NCBI GenBank assembly: GCA_964616015.1
Contig: CAZTTC010000209.1
Span: forward strand, 1 to 5,226
Length of the DNA stretch: 5,226 nucleotides
Origin: Methylibium sp964616015
Lineage (GTDB): Bacteria > Pseudomonadota > Gammaproteobacteria > Burkholderiales > Burkholderiaceae_C
Direction of reading: 5' to 3'
A program made the translations under genes and the position numbers. Within the stretch, counting starts at the first letter, position 1; the number at the start of each line of letters is the position of its first letter. This document shows positions 1 to 5,226 of the stretch, one piece after another. Under the pieces are notes generated by a model. That model ran no database searches, was not told where the DNA came from, and saw only the letters and a list, made by a program, of their open reading frames with translations.

Positions 1-762
1 GACGGCGTGGCCTCGCAGCACCTGCAGATCGAGGCGATGAAGCTCGCCTTCGCCGACACCTACCGCTACGTCGCCGAGCCGGCGAGCATGGAGGTGACGG
101 CCGAGCAGCTGCTGGACGACGGCTACCTGGCCAGCCGCGCGAAGCTGATCGACCCGAAGCGGGCCCAGGACTTCGGCGCCGGCAATCCCGTCAAGGGAGG
201 CACCATCTACCTCACCGCGGCCGACGAGTCCGGGATGATGGTCAGCTTCATCCAGAGCAACTACATGGGCTTCGGCTCCGGCGTGGTGGTGCCGGAGTAC
301 GGCCTGTCGCTGCAGAACCGCGGCCACGGCTTCAGCCTCGGCGCACGCAGCGCCAACGTCGTCGCACCCGGCAAGCGGCCCTTCCACACCATCATCCCGG
401 CCTTCCTGACCGATGCCGACGGTGCGCCGCGCATGAGCTTCGGCGTGATGGGCGCGAACATGCAGCCCCAGGGGCACCTGCAGACCCTCGTGCGCATGGT
501 CGACTACGGCCAGCCGCCGCAGGCCGCCTGCGACGCGCCGCGCTGGCGCTACAACGCCGGGCTCGAGATCAACGTCGAGGCCGGCATGGCCCCGGCCGCA
601 GTCCGCGGCTTGGCGGAACTGGGCCACCGCATGGAAGTCATCCAGGACAGCTACCAGGACTTCGGGGCCGGCCAGTTCATCTGGCGCCTCGGCGACCCGG
701 GCAGCGAGGGCTACGTCGCCGCCAGCGATCCGCGGCGCGACGGGCAGGCGGCGGGGTTCTGA
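1..762 (+). CDS. Gamma-glutamyltransferase-family protein (Ntn hydrolase), C-terminal part; 5' end outside window
   Basis: GGT-family enzymes cleave the gamma-glutamyl bond of glutathione and related amides, or transfer the glutamyl group to acceptors. They are made as a precursor that cuts itself before a threonine, which becomes the catalytic nucleophile of the small subunit. The reading frame is open from base 1, and 253 residues are visible. The likely cleavage site is G67/T68 (Thr codon 202-204), in GGTIYLTAAD, followed by the family hallmark FGSGVVVP and the LQNRG segment. Everything after T68 (about 186 residues) would be the small subunit; residues 1-67 are the end of the large subunit (EAMKLAFADTYRYVAEP). 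The text resembles the YwrD-like branch more than classical Ggt: TIYLTAAD replaces the TTHxSVxD form, PGKRPFHTIIP replaces PGKRPLSSM, and MGANMQPQGHLQ replaces the PGGSRI-type loop. Signal peptide and location cannot be judged because the N-terminus is missing. The GTG at base 7 is internal, not a start. The next gene follows within 11 bases or overlaps. Family is very secure; the exact substrate is not. Confidence 0.93.
   Translation, partial: DGVASQHLQIEAMKLAFADTYRYVAEPASMEVTAEQLLDDGYLASRAKLIDPKRAQDFGAGNPVKGGTIYLTAADESGMMVSFIQSNYMGFGSGVVVPEYGLSLQNRGHGFSLGARSANVVAPGKRPFHTIIPAFLTDADGAPRMSFGVMGANMQPQGHLQTLVRMVDYGQPPQAACDAPRWRYNAGLEINVEAGMAPAAVRGLAELGHRMEVIQDSYQDFGAGQFIWRLGDPGSEGYVAASDPRRDGQAAGF
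746..751 (+). promoter_or_regulatory. Shine-Dalgarno-like AGGCGG before a possible CTG start at 759
   Basis: The hexamer AGGCGG lies inside the end of the GGT-family gene, 7 bases before CTG 759-761. That CTG overlaps the upstream stop codon in the arrangement CTGA. The GTG at 774 has no purine-rich stretch at a suitable distance; its upstream bases are CTGAACGCGCCCGCC. The site therefore bears on which start the transporter gene uses. GC-rich coding sequence produces such hexamers easily, so this is only suggestive. Confidence 0.3.
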
Positions 763-773
763 ACGCGCCCGCC

Positions 774-1655
774 GTGCGCTTGCCCTGGGCCGGCCTGGCG
801 CTGGCGATCGCCGGCGCCATCGCCTTCTCCGGCAAGGCCATCGTCGCCAAGCTGCTGTACCGCCACGGTCTCGACGCGGTGACGGTGCTGTTCTTCCGCA
901 TGCTGTTCGCGCTGCCGTTCTTTCTGGCGATGGCCTGGTGGGCCAGCCGCGGCAAGGCGCCGCTGAGCGCGCAGGACAAGCGCATGGTGGTGCTGCTGGG
1001 CGTGACCGGCTACTACCTGGCCAGCTTCCTCGACTTCCTGGGTCTGCAGTACATCAGCGCCAGCCTCGAGCGGCTGATCCTCTACCTGAACCCGACCCTG
1101 GTGCTGGCGATCAGCGTCGTGATGTTCAAGCAGCGGGTCGGCGCGCGGCAGCTCGCGGCGATCGGCATCAGCTACGCCGGCGTGGCGCTGGTGTTCGGGC
1201 ACGAGCTCGGCTTCCAGGGGCCGGACGCGGCCCTCGGCGCGACGCTGGTGTTCGCCAGCGCGGTGAGCTATGCGGTCTACCTGGCCTACAGCGGCGCGGT
1301 GGTGCAGCGCCTGGGCTCGCTGCGCCTGGTGGGGCTGGCCAGCACGGTGGCCTGTGCCTTGTGCATCGTCCAGTTCTTCGTGCTGCGCTCCGTCGAGGTC
1401 GCCCTCGCGGTGCCGCCGGCGGGGGTCTGGCTGTCGGTGCTGAACGCGACCGCGTGCACGGTGGCGCCGGTGCTGATGGTGATGATGGCGATCGAGCGCA
1501 TCGGCTCGACGCTGACCGCGCAGACCGGCATGGTCGGCCCGATGAGCACGCTGCTGATGGGCGTGGTGCTCCTCGGCGAGCCCTTCACCCCGTGGATCGC
1601 CGCCGGGACGCTGCTGGTGCTGGTGGGCATCTGGCTGCTGGCGCGGGCGCGCTGA
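774..1655 (+). CDS. EamA/DMT-family inner-membrane transporter
   Basis: This is a 293-residue polytopic membrane protein of the drug/metabolite transporter superfamily, whose members mostly export amino acids, metabolites or drugs. It shows two homologous EamA halves at about residues 6-142 and 151-290. Roughly ten hydrophobic helices lie near 5-25, 36-54, 71-90, 98-117, 125-142, 153-174, 183-204, 215-238, 250-268 and 273-290. The first half has the typical LDFLGLQYISASLERLILYL stretch followed by NPTLVLAIS. The second has the matching end GPMSTLLMGVVLLGEPFTPW and ends in a short basic tail (LLARAR). Length fits the family norm of about 290-300. The start shown is GTG 774, 11 bases after the GGT stop, with no clear ribosome site. 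CTG 759 in the same frame would add five residues (MNAPA) and create a four-base overlap. Either way it is probably co-transcribed and translationally coupled with the upstream gene. The substrate cannot be read from sequence; neighbours hint at glutathione-derived or conjugated compounds, but that is inference. Confidence 0.93.
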   Translation: MRLPWAGLALAIAGAIAFSGKAIVAKLLYRHGLDAVTVLFFRMLFALPFFLAMAWWASRGKAPLSAQDKRMVVLLGVTGYYLASFLDFLGLQYISASLERLILYLNPTLVLAISVVMFKQRVGARQLAAIGISYAGVALVFGHELGFQGPDAALGATLVFASAVSYAVYLAYSGAVVQRLGSLRLVGLASTVACALCIVQFFVLRSVEVALAVPPAGVWLSVLNATACTVAPVLMVMMAIERIGSTLTAQTGMVGPMSTLLMGVVLLGEPFTPWIAAGTLLVLVGIWLLARAR

Positions 1656-1660
1656 CCACT

Positions 1661-1666
1661 TAGCAT
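1661..1666 (+). promoter_or_regulatory. Weak -10-like box (TAGCAT) in the gap before the SDR gene
   Basis: The 37-base gap between the transporter stop and the SDR start is the only non-coding stretch on the plus side large enough for a promoter. It contains TAGCAT, matching four of six bases of the sigma-70 -10 consensus. Transcription from about 1673 would give a short leader with the Shine-Dalgarno site at 1681-1686. The matching -35 region falls inside the transporter gene and is poor (CTGGCG at 1638-1643). It may mark a separate SDR-GST transcription unit, or be chance. Confidence 0.22.
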
Positions 1667-1680
1667 CCGCTCTTGTCGAC

Positions 1681-1686
1681 GAGGGG
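1681..1686 (+). promoter_or_regulatory. Ribosome binding site of the SDR gene (GAGGGG)
   Basis: GAGGGG lies six bases before the ATG at 1693. It is the clearest Shine-Dalgarno site in the window and fixes the SDR start at that ATG, in agreement with the normal N-terminal beginning of the family (MDFGIAGRWALV, directly before the cofactor loop). Confidence 0.7.
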
Positions 1687-1692
1687 CAGGCC

Positions 1693-2475
1693 ATGGACTT
1701 CGGGATCGCAGGACGCTGGGCCCTGGTGTGCGCCGCGAGCAAGGGCCTGGGCCGCGGCTGCGCGCAGGCGCTCGCGGGCGAAGGCGTGAACCTGGTCGTC
1801 ACCGCGCGCGGCGCCGGCGCGCTGGAGGCGACCGCGCGCGAGCTGCGCGCGATCCGCGCCGGCATCGAGGTGCGCGCGGTCGCGGGCGACATCGCCACGC
1901 CCGAGGGACGGGCCGCGGCGCTGGCGGCGTGCCCGCAGGTGGACATCCTGGTCAACAACGCCGGCGGGCCGCCACCCGGCGACTTTCGCGACTGGGACCG
2001 CGACGCCTGGATCCGCGCGCTGGACGCGAACATGCTCGCGCCGATCGAGCTGATGAAGGCCGTGGTCGATCCGATGATGTCGCGCGGCTTCGGGCGCATC
2101 GTCAACATCACCTCGGCGGCGGTGAAGGCGCCGATCGACATCCTCGGCCTGTCGAACGGCGCGCGCTCGGGCTTGACCGGCTTCGTGGCAGGACTTGCGC
2201 GCAAGACCGTGGCGCGCAACGTCACGATCAACAACCTGCTGCCCGGCCCCTTCGACACCGACCGGCTGAAGGCGACGATGGCCGGTGCCGCGCAGGCCGC
2301 CGGCAAGCCGATCGAGGAGGTGATGGCGCAGCGCGCGCTGCAGAACCCGGCGCGGCGCTTCGGCACGGCGGCCGAGTTCGGCGCGGCCTGCGCCTTCCTG
2401 TGCAGCGCCCAGGCCGGGTTCATCACGGGGCAGAACCTGCTGATGGATGGGGGTGCCTACCCGGGGACGTTCTGA
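1693..2475 (+). CDS. SDR-family protein of the BKR-like type, non-canonical active site
   Basis: This is a 260-residue short-chain dehydrogenase/reductase-like protein with a Rossmann fold and probably cytosolic. Recognisable elements are the glycine-rich cofactor loop at 13-20 (CAASKGLG), the VTAR end of beta-2 at 36-39, a GDI at 65-67, NNAG at 88-91, the tetrad Asn (N113, in DANMLAPIEL), Ser141 in NITSAAV, the LLPGPFDTDR segment at 182-191 and the C-terminal GQNLLMDGGAYPGTF. Several key residues differ from textbook SDRs. The loop begins C-A-A where TGA is usual. The YxxxK signature is replaced by S154-N-G-A-R158, so both the catalytic Tyr and Lys are absent. A known SDR subgroup, BKR-like SDR-like (labelled 3-oxoacyl-ACP reductase-like), imperfectly matches both motifs, and this protein fits it. 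Fatty-acid reductase activity should therefore not be assumed. Its stop shares one base with the start of the GST gene (TGATG), so the two are very likely translationally coupled. Confidence 0.93.
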   Translation: MDFGIAGRWALVCAASKGLGRGCAQALAGEGVNLVVTARGAGALEATARELRAIRAGIEVRAVAGDIATPEGRAAALAACPQVDILVNNAGGPPPGDFRDWDRDAWIRALDANMLAPIELMKAVVDPMMSRGFGRIVNITSAAVKAPIDILGLSNGARSGLTGFVAGLARKTVARNVTINNLLPGPFDTDRLKATMAGAAQAAGKPIEEVMAQRALQNPARRFGTAAEFGAACAFLCSAQAGFITGQNLLMDGGAYPGTF

Positions 2476-3125
2476 TGAGCGCGAGCTACACCCTCTACGG
2501 CGCCGACGGCTCGGGCTCGGCCGCCGTGGAAGTGGCGCTCGACTGGACCGGCGCGCGCTGGGCACGCATCGATGCCGCGTCCTGGGAGCCGGGGCCGGGG
2601 CTGGAGGCGCTGAAGCGCGTCAACCCGCTGGCGCAGATCCCGACGCTGCTGCTGCCCGACGGAACGGTGATGACCGAGAGTGCCGCGATCCTGACGCACC
2701 TGGGCCTGGTCCACCCGCGCAGCGGGCTGCTGCCGTCCGATGCCGGCGCGCGTGCCCGCACGCTGCGCGGCCTGGTCTACGTGGTGGCCAACTGCTATGC
2801 GGCCATCGGCGTCATCGACTTTCCCGAGCGCTGGCTCGCCGGCCAGCCGCGGCAGGTGACGCGCGACCGCCTGCGCCAGGGCAGCCGTCAGCGGCTGCAC
2901 GCGCTGTGGGACGCCTTCGCCGATCAGTTCGGCGACGGCGATCCCTTCCTCGGCGGGGCGGCGCCGGATGCGCTCGACCTGCTGGCCACGGTGGTGTCCA
3001 AATGGTCGGGCACGCGTCAGCACCTGGCGAGGTCGCGGCCGGCCTTCTTGACGTTGCTCAAGCGGGTGGAGTCGCACCCGCGTGTGGCGCCGGTGTTCGA
3101 CCGGCACTGGCCCCGACGACCCTGA
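2475..3125 (+). CDS. Glutathione S-transferase-like protein
   Basis: This 216-residue protein has the length and layout of a cytosolic GST: a thioredoxin-like domain (about residues 4-80) and an all-helical C-terminal domain (about 88-205). The best evidence is NPLAQIPTLLLPDGTVMTES at 50-69, where I55-P56 is the conserved cis-proline that binds the glutathione backbone and E68-S69 normally holds the gamma-glutamyl group. The N-terminal active-site region reads LYGADGSGSAAVEVAL. No Cys or Tyr sits at the usual catalytic turn, so Ser13 or Ser15 is the candidate that activates or contacts glutathione. The C-terminal domain includes DPFLGGAAPDALDLL (about 155-169), the usual N-capping segment. 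The start is ATG 2475, overlapping the SDR stop by one base, with GGGGA at 2463-2467 seven bases upstream. The frame stays open far upstream inside the SDR gene, but that part is an out-of-frame shadow and not family-like. Substrate and class are unknown; it may act with the SDR-like protein. Confidence 0.9.
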   Translation: MSASYTLYGADGSGSAAVEVALDWTGARWARIDAASWEPGPGLEALKRVNPLAQIPTLLLPDGTVMTESAAILTHLGLVHPRSGLLPSDAGARARTLRGLVYVVANCYAAIGVIDFPERWLAGQPRQVTRDRLRQGSRQRLHALWDAFADQFGDGDPFLGGAAPDALDLLATVVSKWSGTRQHLARSRPAFLTLLKRVESHPRVAPVFDRHWPRRP

Positions 3126-3145
3126 GGCGCGCCGCGGCGCGTCAG
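3122..3145. terminator. GC-rich imperfect palindrome between convergent genes, possible bidirectional terminator
   Basis: Only 16 bases separate the GST stop (TGA 3123-3125) and the stop of the minus-strand gene (TCA 3142-3144). A perfect 14-base palindrome, CGCGCCGCGGCGCG, lies at 3128-3141. It is flanked by CTGA (3122-3125) and TCAG (3142-3145), which can pair if GG at 3126-3127 bulges out. A second pairing option joins the CCGCGG copies at 3132-3137 and 3146-3151 across an eight-base loop. No T-run follows in either direction, so it is not a classical intrinsic terminator. Position and symmetry make a role in ending both transcripts plausible, but similar palindromes occur by chance at this GC content. 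Confidence 0.33.
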
Positions 3146-5226
3146 CCGCGGGCGGCGACCCAGGCCTCGAAGGCCCTGGCCGGCAGCGGCTCGCCGACCA
3201 GCATCCCTTGCAGCTCGTCGCAGCCGAGCTGCCGCAGGAAGTCGCGCTGGGCCTCGGTCTCGACCCCTTCGGCGATCACCGCCAGCTCGAGGCTGTGACC
3301 CAGCTGCACGATGGCGCGGACGATCGCGCAGGCGTCGGCCCGCTGGGGCACGTCGCGCACGAAGGAGCCGTCGATCTTGACCTTGTCGATCGGCAACTCC
3401 TTCAGGTGGCCGAGCGATGAGTAGCCGGTGCCGAAGTCGTCCACCGACAGCCGGATTCCCAGCGCCTTGAGCCGCGCGAGCGCTGCCTTCACCTCGTCGA
3501 GGTCGTCCATCAGCATGCGTTCGGTCAGTTCGAGCTCGAGCCAGTCGCCGCAGGCCTGCTCTTCGTCCAGCAGGCGTGTCAGGCCTTCGACGAAGCCGTG
3601 CTGCTGGAATTGCACGTTCGACAGGTTGACCGACACCGGCATCGTCAGGCCCAGGTCGGCGCGCCATCGCTTCGCGCAGCGCAGCGCTTCGCGCAGCACC
3701 CACTGGCCGATCGGCAGCATCAGGCGACGCTCCTCGGCCACCGGCACGAAGTGCTCGGGCAGCAGCAGGCCGCGGCTCGGGTGGCGCCAGCGGATCAGCG
3801 CCTCGACGCCGACCAGCCGCCCGGTGCTGGCGTTGAGCTGCGGCTGGTAGTGCAGCTCGAAGGCCTGGGCCTCGAGCGCCTGCGCCAGCTCGCTCTCGAC
3901 GACCAGCGCGTCGTAGGCGGCGGTGGCGAGCGTGCGGTCGAAGAACTGGACATTGGCGCGGCCGCGCGACTTGGCGAGGTACATCGCGGCGTCGGCGTGC
4001 TGGATCAGCTCGTCGGGCGTGCGGCCATGCTCCGGGAAGAGGGCCACACCGATGGACGGCGAGACCGAGATCGGCCGGCCGGCCACGTCGAGCGGCGCCT
4101 CGATGGCGGTCAGCAGCTTGCCCGCCACCTGCTCGATCACGGCGCGGTCGGTGACGCCGGCGATCATCACCATGAATTCGTCGCCACCGAAGCGCGCCAC
4201 CAGGTCGTCGCCACGCAGACAGGACAGGATGCGCGCCGTGACCGTCTTGAGCAGCAGGTCCCCGGCCAGGTGGCCGAGCGAGTCGTTGACGCGCTTGAAG
4301 TGATCGAGGTCGATGAACAGCAGCGCGATCTGCGCGTCGCCGGCGCGGTGCGAGGCGGTGCGCTGCTCGAGCTGCTGCACGAAGGACAGGCGGTTGGGCA
4401 GGCCGGTCAGCGCGTCGTGGTGGGCCAGGTGGTGGATGCGCGCTTGCGCCGCCACGCGCTCGCGGATGTCGCGCACGACGACCAGGCGCAGCTTCTCGCC
4501 GCCGCGCTCGATCGAGCGTGTGATCAGCTCGACGGGGATGCGCTGGCCCTGCTTGCCGAGCGCCATGCTCTCGAAGCTGGTCTCGGCGCCGGCGGCCAGC
4601 ACGCGCTGGGCCTTGTCGATGTGGTCGGGGGCCAGGAACTCCGAGGTGCGGCGCCCGATGACTTCCCTGGGCGAGTAGCCGGTCAGCTCGCAGATCGGCC
4701 CGTTGACGTCGAGCACGGTGCCGTCGCGGTGGAACAGGATGCCCTCGGCGCTGGCGTCCATGAACTTGGCCAGGCGCTCCTCCGACTCGCGCACCGCGCG
4801 CTCGGCCAGGCGGTGCTTGGTGATGTCGGTGACGCGCACGAAGGCGCCATAGAGCTCGCCCTGCTCGCCCAGGTTGGGCAGGACGTCGACCTCGAGCCAC
4901 TGCAGGCGGCCGGCGGCGTCGGCCAGCTCGCGCTCGTAGGAGACCTGGCGCCGCGTCGCGACCACGGCCTCGATGTAGGGGCGGATCTGCTGCCAGCCTT
5001 TCTCGCCGACGATCTCGGCCGCGGTGCGACCGAGGATGTTCTCGGTGGTCCAGCCCAGGGCCTGCGCGTAGTGCCGGTTGGCGAAGGTGCAGCGGAAGTC
5101 CTTCAGCTCGTAGTAGGCGATCAGCGCCGGCACGTTGTCGGCCAGCACGCGCAATTGCGTGGTCTGCTCCAGCAGCGCCAGCTCGACCTGCTTGCCGGCG
5201 CTGATGTCGTGCAGCGAGCACAGGCA
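3142..5226 (-). CDS. Multi-PAS sensor diguanylate cyclase/phosphodiesterase (PAS-PAS-GGDEF-EAL), 5' end outside window
   Basis: This signalling enzyme probably both makes (GGDEF) and breaks down (EAL) cyclic di-GMP under PAS-domain control. 694 residues are visible, and the frame is open to the window edge. Residues 1-14 (HDISAGKQVEL) look like the end of another PAS/PAC domain, so at least three PAS units are likely. PAS domains follow at about 27-138 (ends VTDITKHRLAE) and 150-257 (ends VVRDIRERVAAQ), joined by charged, probably coiled-coil linkers. GGDEF lies at about 261-432, with LTGLPNR, DLDHFKRVNDSLGH and RFGGDEF (motif 347-351, bases 4174-4188). An RGDD I-site exactly five residues upstream (338-341) suggests product inhibition. 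EAL lies at about 441-689: VEALIRW (bases 3796-3804), SVNLSNVQF, ELTERM, VDDFGTGYSSL, KVKID, AEGVET, and LQGM, where Y is usual after QG. All metal- and substrate-binding residues I can identify are present. No membrane segment is visible. The TTG at 5154-5152 is internal and not the start. Confidence 0.95.
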   Translation of the reverse strand, partial: CLCSLHDISAGKQVELALLEQTTQLRVLADNVPALIAYYELKDFRCTFANRHYAQALGWTTENILGRTAAEIVGEKGWQQIRPYIEAVVATRRQVSYERELADAAGRLQWLEVDVLPNLGEQGELYGAFVRVTDITKHRLAERAVRESEERLAKFMDASAEGILFHRDGTVLDVNGPICELTGYSPREVIGRRTSEFLAPDHIDKAQRVLAAGAETSFESMALGKQGQRIPVELITRSIERGGEKLRLVVVRDIRERVAAQARIHHLAHHDALTGLPNRLSFVQQLEQRTASHRAGDAQIALLFIDLDHFKRVNDSLGHLAGDLLLKTVTARILSCLRGDDLVARFGGDEFMVMIAGVTDRAVIEQVAGKLLTAIEAPLDVAGRPISVSPSIGVALFPEHGRTPDELIQHADAAMYLAKSRGRANVQFFDRTLATAAYDALVVESELAQALEAQAFELHYQPQLNASTGRLVGVEALIRWRHPSRGLLLPEHFVPVAEERRLMLPIGQWVLREALRCAKRWRADLGLTMPVSVNLSNVQFQQHGFVEGLTRLLDEEQACGDWLELELTERMLMDDLDEVKAALARLKALGIRLSVDDFGTGYSSLGHLKELPIDKVKIDGSFVRDVPQRADACAIVRAIVQLGHSLELAVIAEGVETEAQRDFLRQLGCDELQGMLVGEPLPARAFEAWVAARG

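Noticed and set aside
711..2426. 571-codon open frame on the minus strand, antisense to the transporter and SDR genes
   Set aside because: Its translation is low-complexity (rich in A, R, Q and H) with no recognisable family, while the plus-strand frames encode clear EamA and SDR proteins. Long antisense frames are expected at this GC content.
1728..2474. Extension of the GST frame upstream through the SDR gene, suggesting a 465-residue protein
   Set aside because: The upstream part is an Arg/Gly-rich shadow of the SDR gene. The GST fold begins normally at ATG 2475, which has its own ribosome site and a stop/start overlap.
1660..2565. 301-codon minus-strand frame over the SDR gene
   Set aside because: Arg/Ala/His-rich shadow with no motif, lying antisense to a well-supported gene.
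3428..4678. Three plus-strand frames (3428-3850, 3923-4303, 4313-4678) antisense to the GGDEF-EAL gene
   Set aside because: They are Ser/Arg-rich and resemble no family. Their positions follow the GC-driven lack of stops opposite a strongly coding strand.
5152..5154. TTG as start codon of the c-di-GMP gene
   Set aside because: The frame continues upstream to the window edge with family-like sequence (the end of a PAS/PAC domain). The TTG encodes an internal Leu in TTQLRVLADNVP.
3017..5221. 734-codon minus-strand frame overlapping the PAS-GGDEF-EAL gene in another phase
   Set aside because: The translation is Arg/Ala/Gly-rich with no domain, and the other phase carries every PAS, GGDEF and EAL motif.
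1..5226. Search for tRNA/rRNA, CRISPR repeats, insertion-sequence ends, toxin-antitoxin pairs or phage genes
   Set aside because: No tRNA-like cloverleaf, regularly spaced repeat, transposase motif or terminal inverted repeat was seen. The window is almost fully covered by five ordinary coding genes, with gaps of at most 37 bases.

Overview
The window is a gene-dense stretch of very GC-rich bacterial chromosome. Codon third positions are almost all G or C. GTG and possibly CTG starts, tight gene spacing and the flavour of the proteins (EamA transporter, a non-canonical BKR-like SDR, GST, PAS-GGDEF-EAL) suggest a betaproteobacterium of the order Burkholderiales, perhaps near Rubrivivax, Leptothrix or Methylibium. 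That placement is inferred from sequence character alone; there is no rRNA or marker gene here.

Layout: bases 1-3125 hold four plus-strand genes. They are the C-terminal part of a gamma-glutamyltransferase-family Ntn hydrolase (1-762, 5' end outside the window), an EamA/DMT-family ten-helix membrane transporter (774-1655, possibly starting at 759), a short-chain dehydrogenase/reductase-like protein lacking the usual catalytic Tyr and Lys (1693-2475), and a glutathione S-transferase-like protein (2475-3125). The SDR and GST genes overlap by one base. The GGT and DMT genes are 11 bases apart, or overlap by four if the alternative start is used. Only the 37-base gap before the SDR gene could hold a separate promoter, and a weak -10-like box sits there. 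The minus strand from 5226 down to 3142 carries one large gene whose 5' end lies outside the window. It encodes a multi-PAS c-di-GMP enzyme with intact GGDEF, I-site and EAL motifs. It converges on the GST gene, with only 16 bases between the two stop codons and a GC-rich imperfect palindrome spanning both.

How the genes may work together: two of the four plus-strand products belong to glutathione-related families. GGT cleaves or transfers gamma-glutamyl groups, and GST-fold proteins bind glutathione. A transporter and an oxidoreductase-like protein lie between them. A small detoxification or thiol-conjugate-handling cassette is a reasonable hypothesis, but nothing here shows the substrate. 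The c-di-GMP gene is a separate convergent unit with no evident functional link.

I found no RNA gene, CRISPR array, insertion sequence, attachment site or prophage signature. There is no gene-free stretch longer than 37 bases, so essentially the whole window is coding. I see ordinary chromosomal genes with a few unusual details, and no convincing sign of a new multi-gene system.
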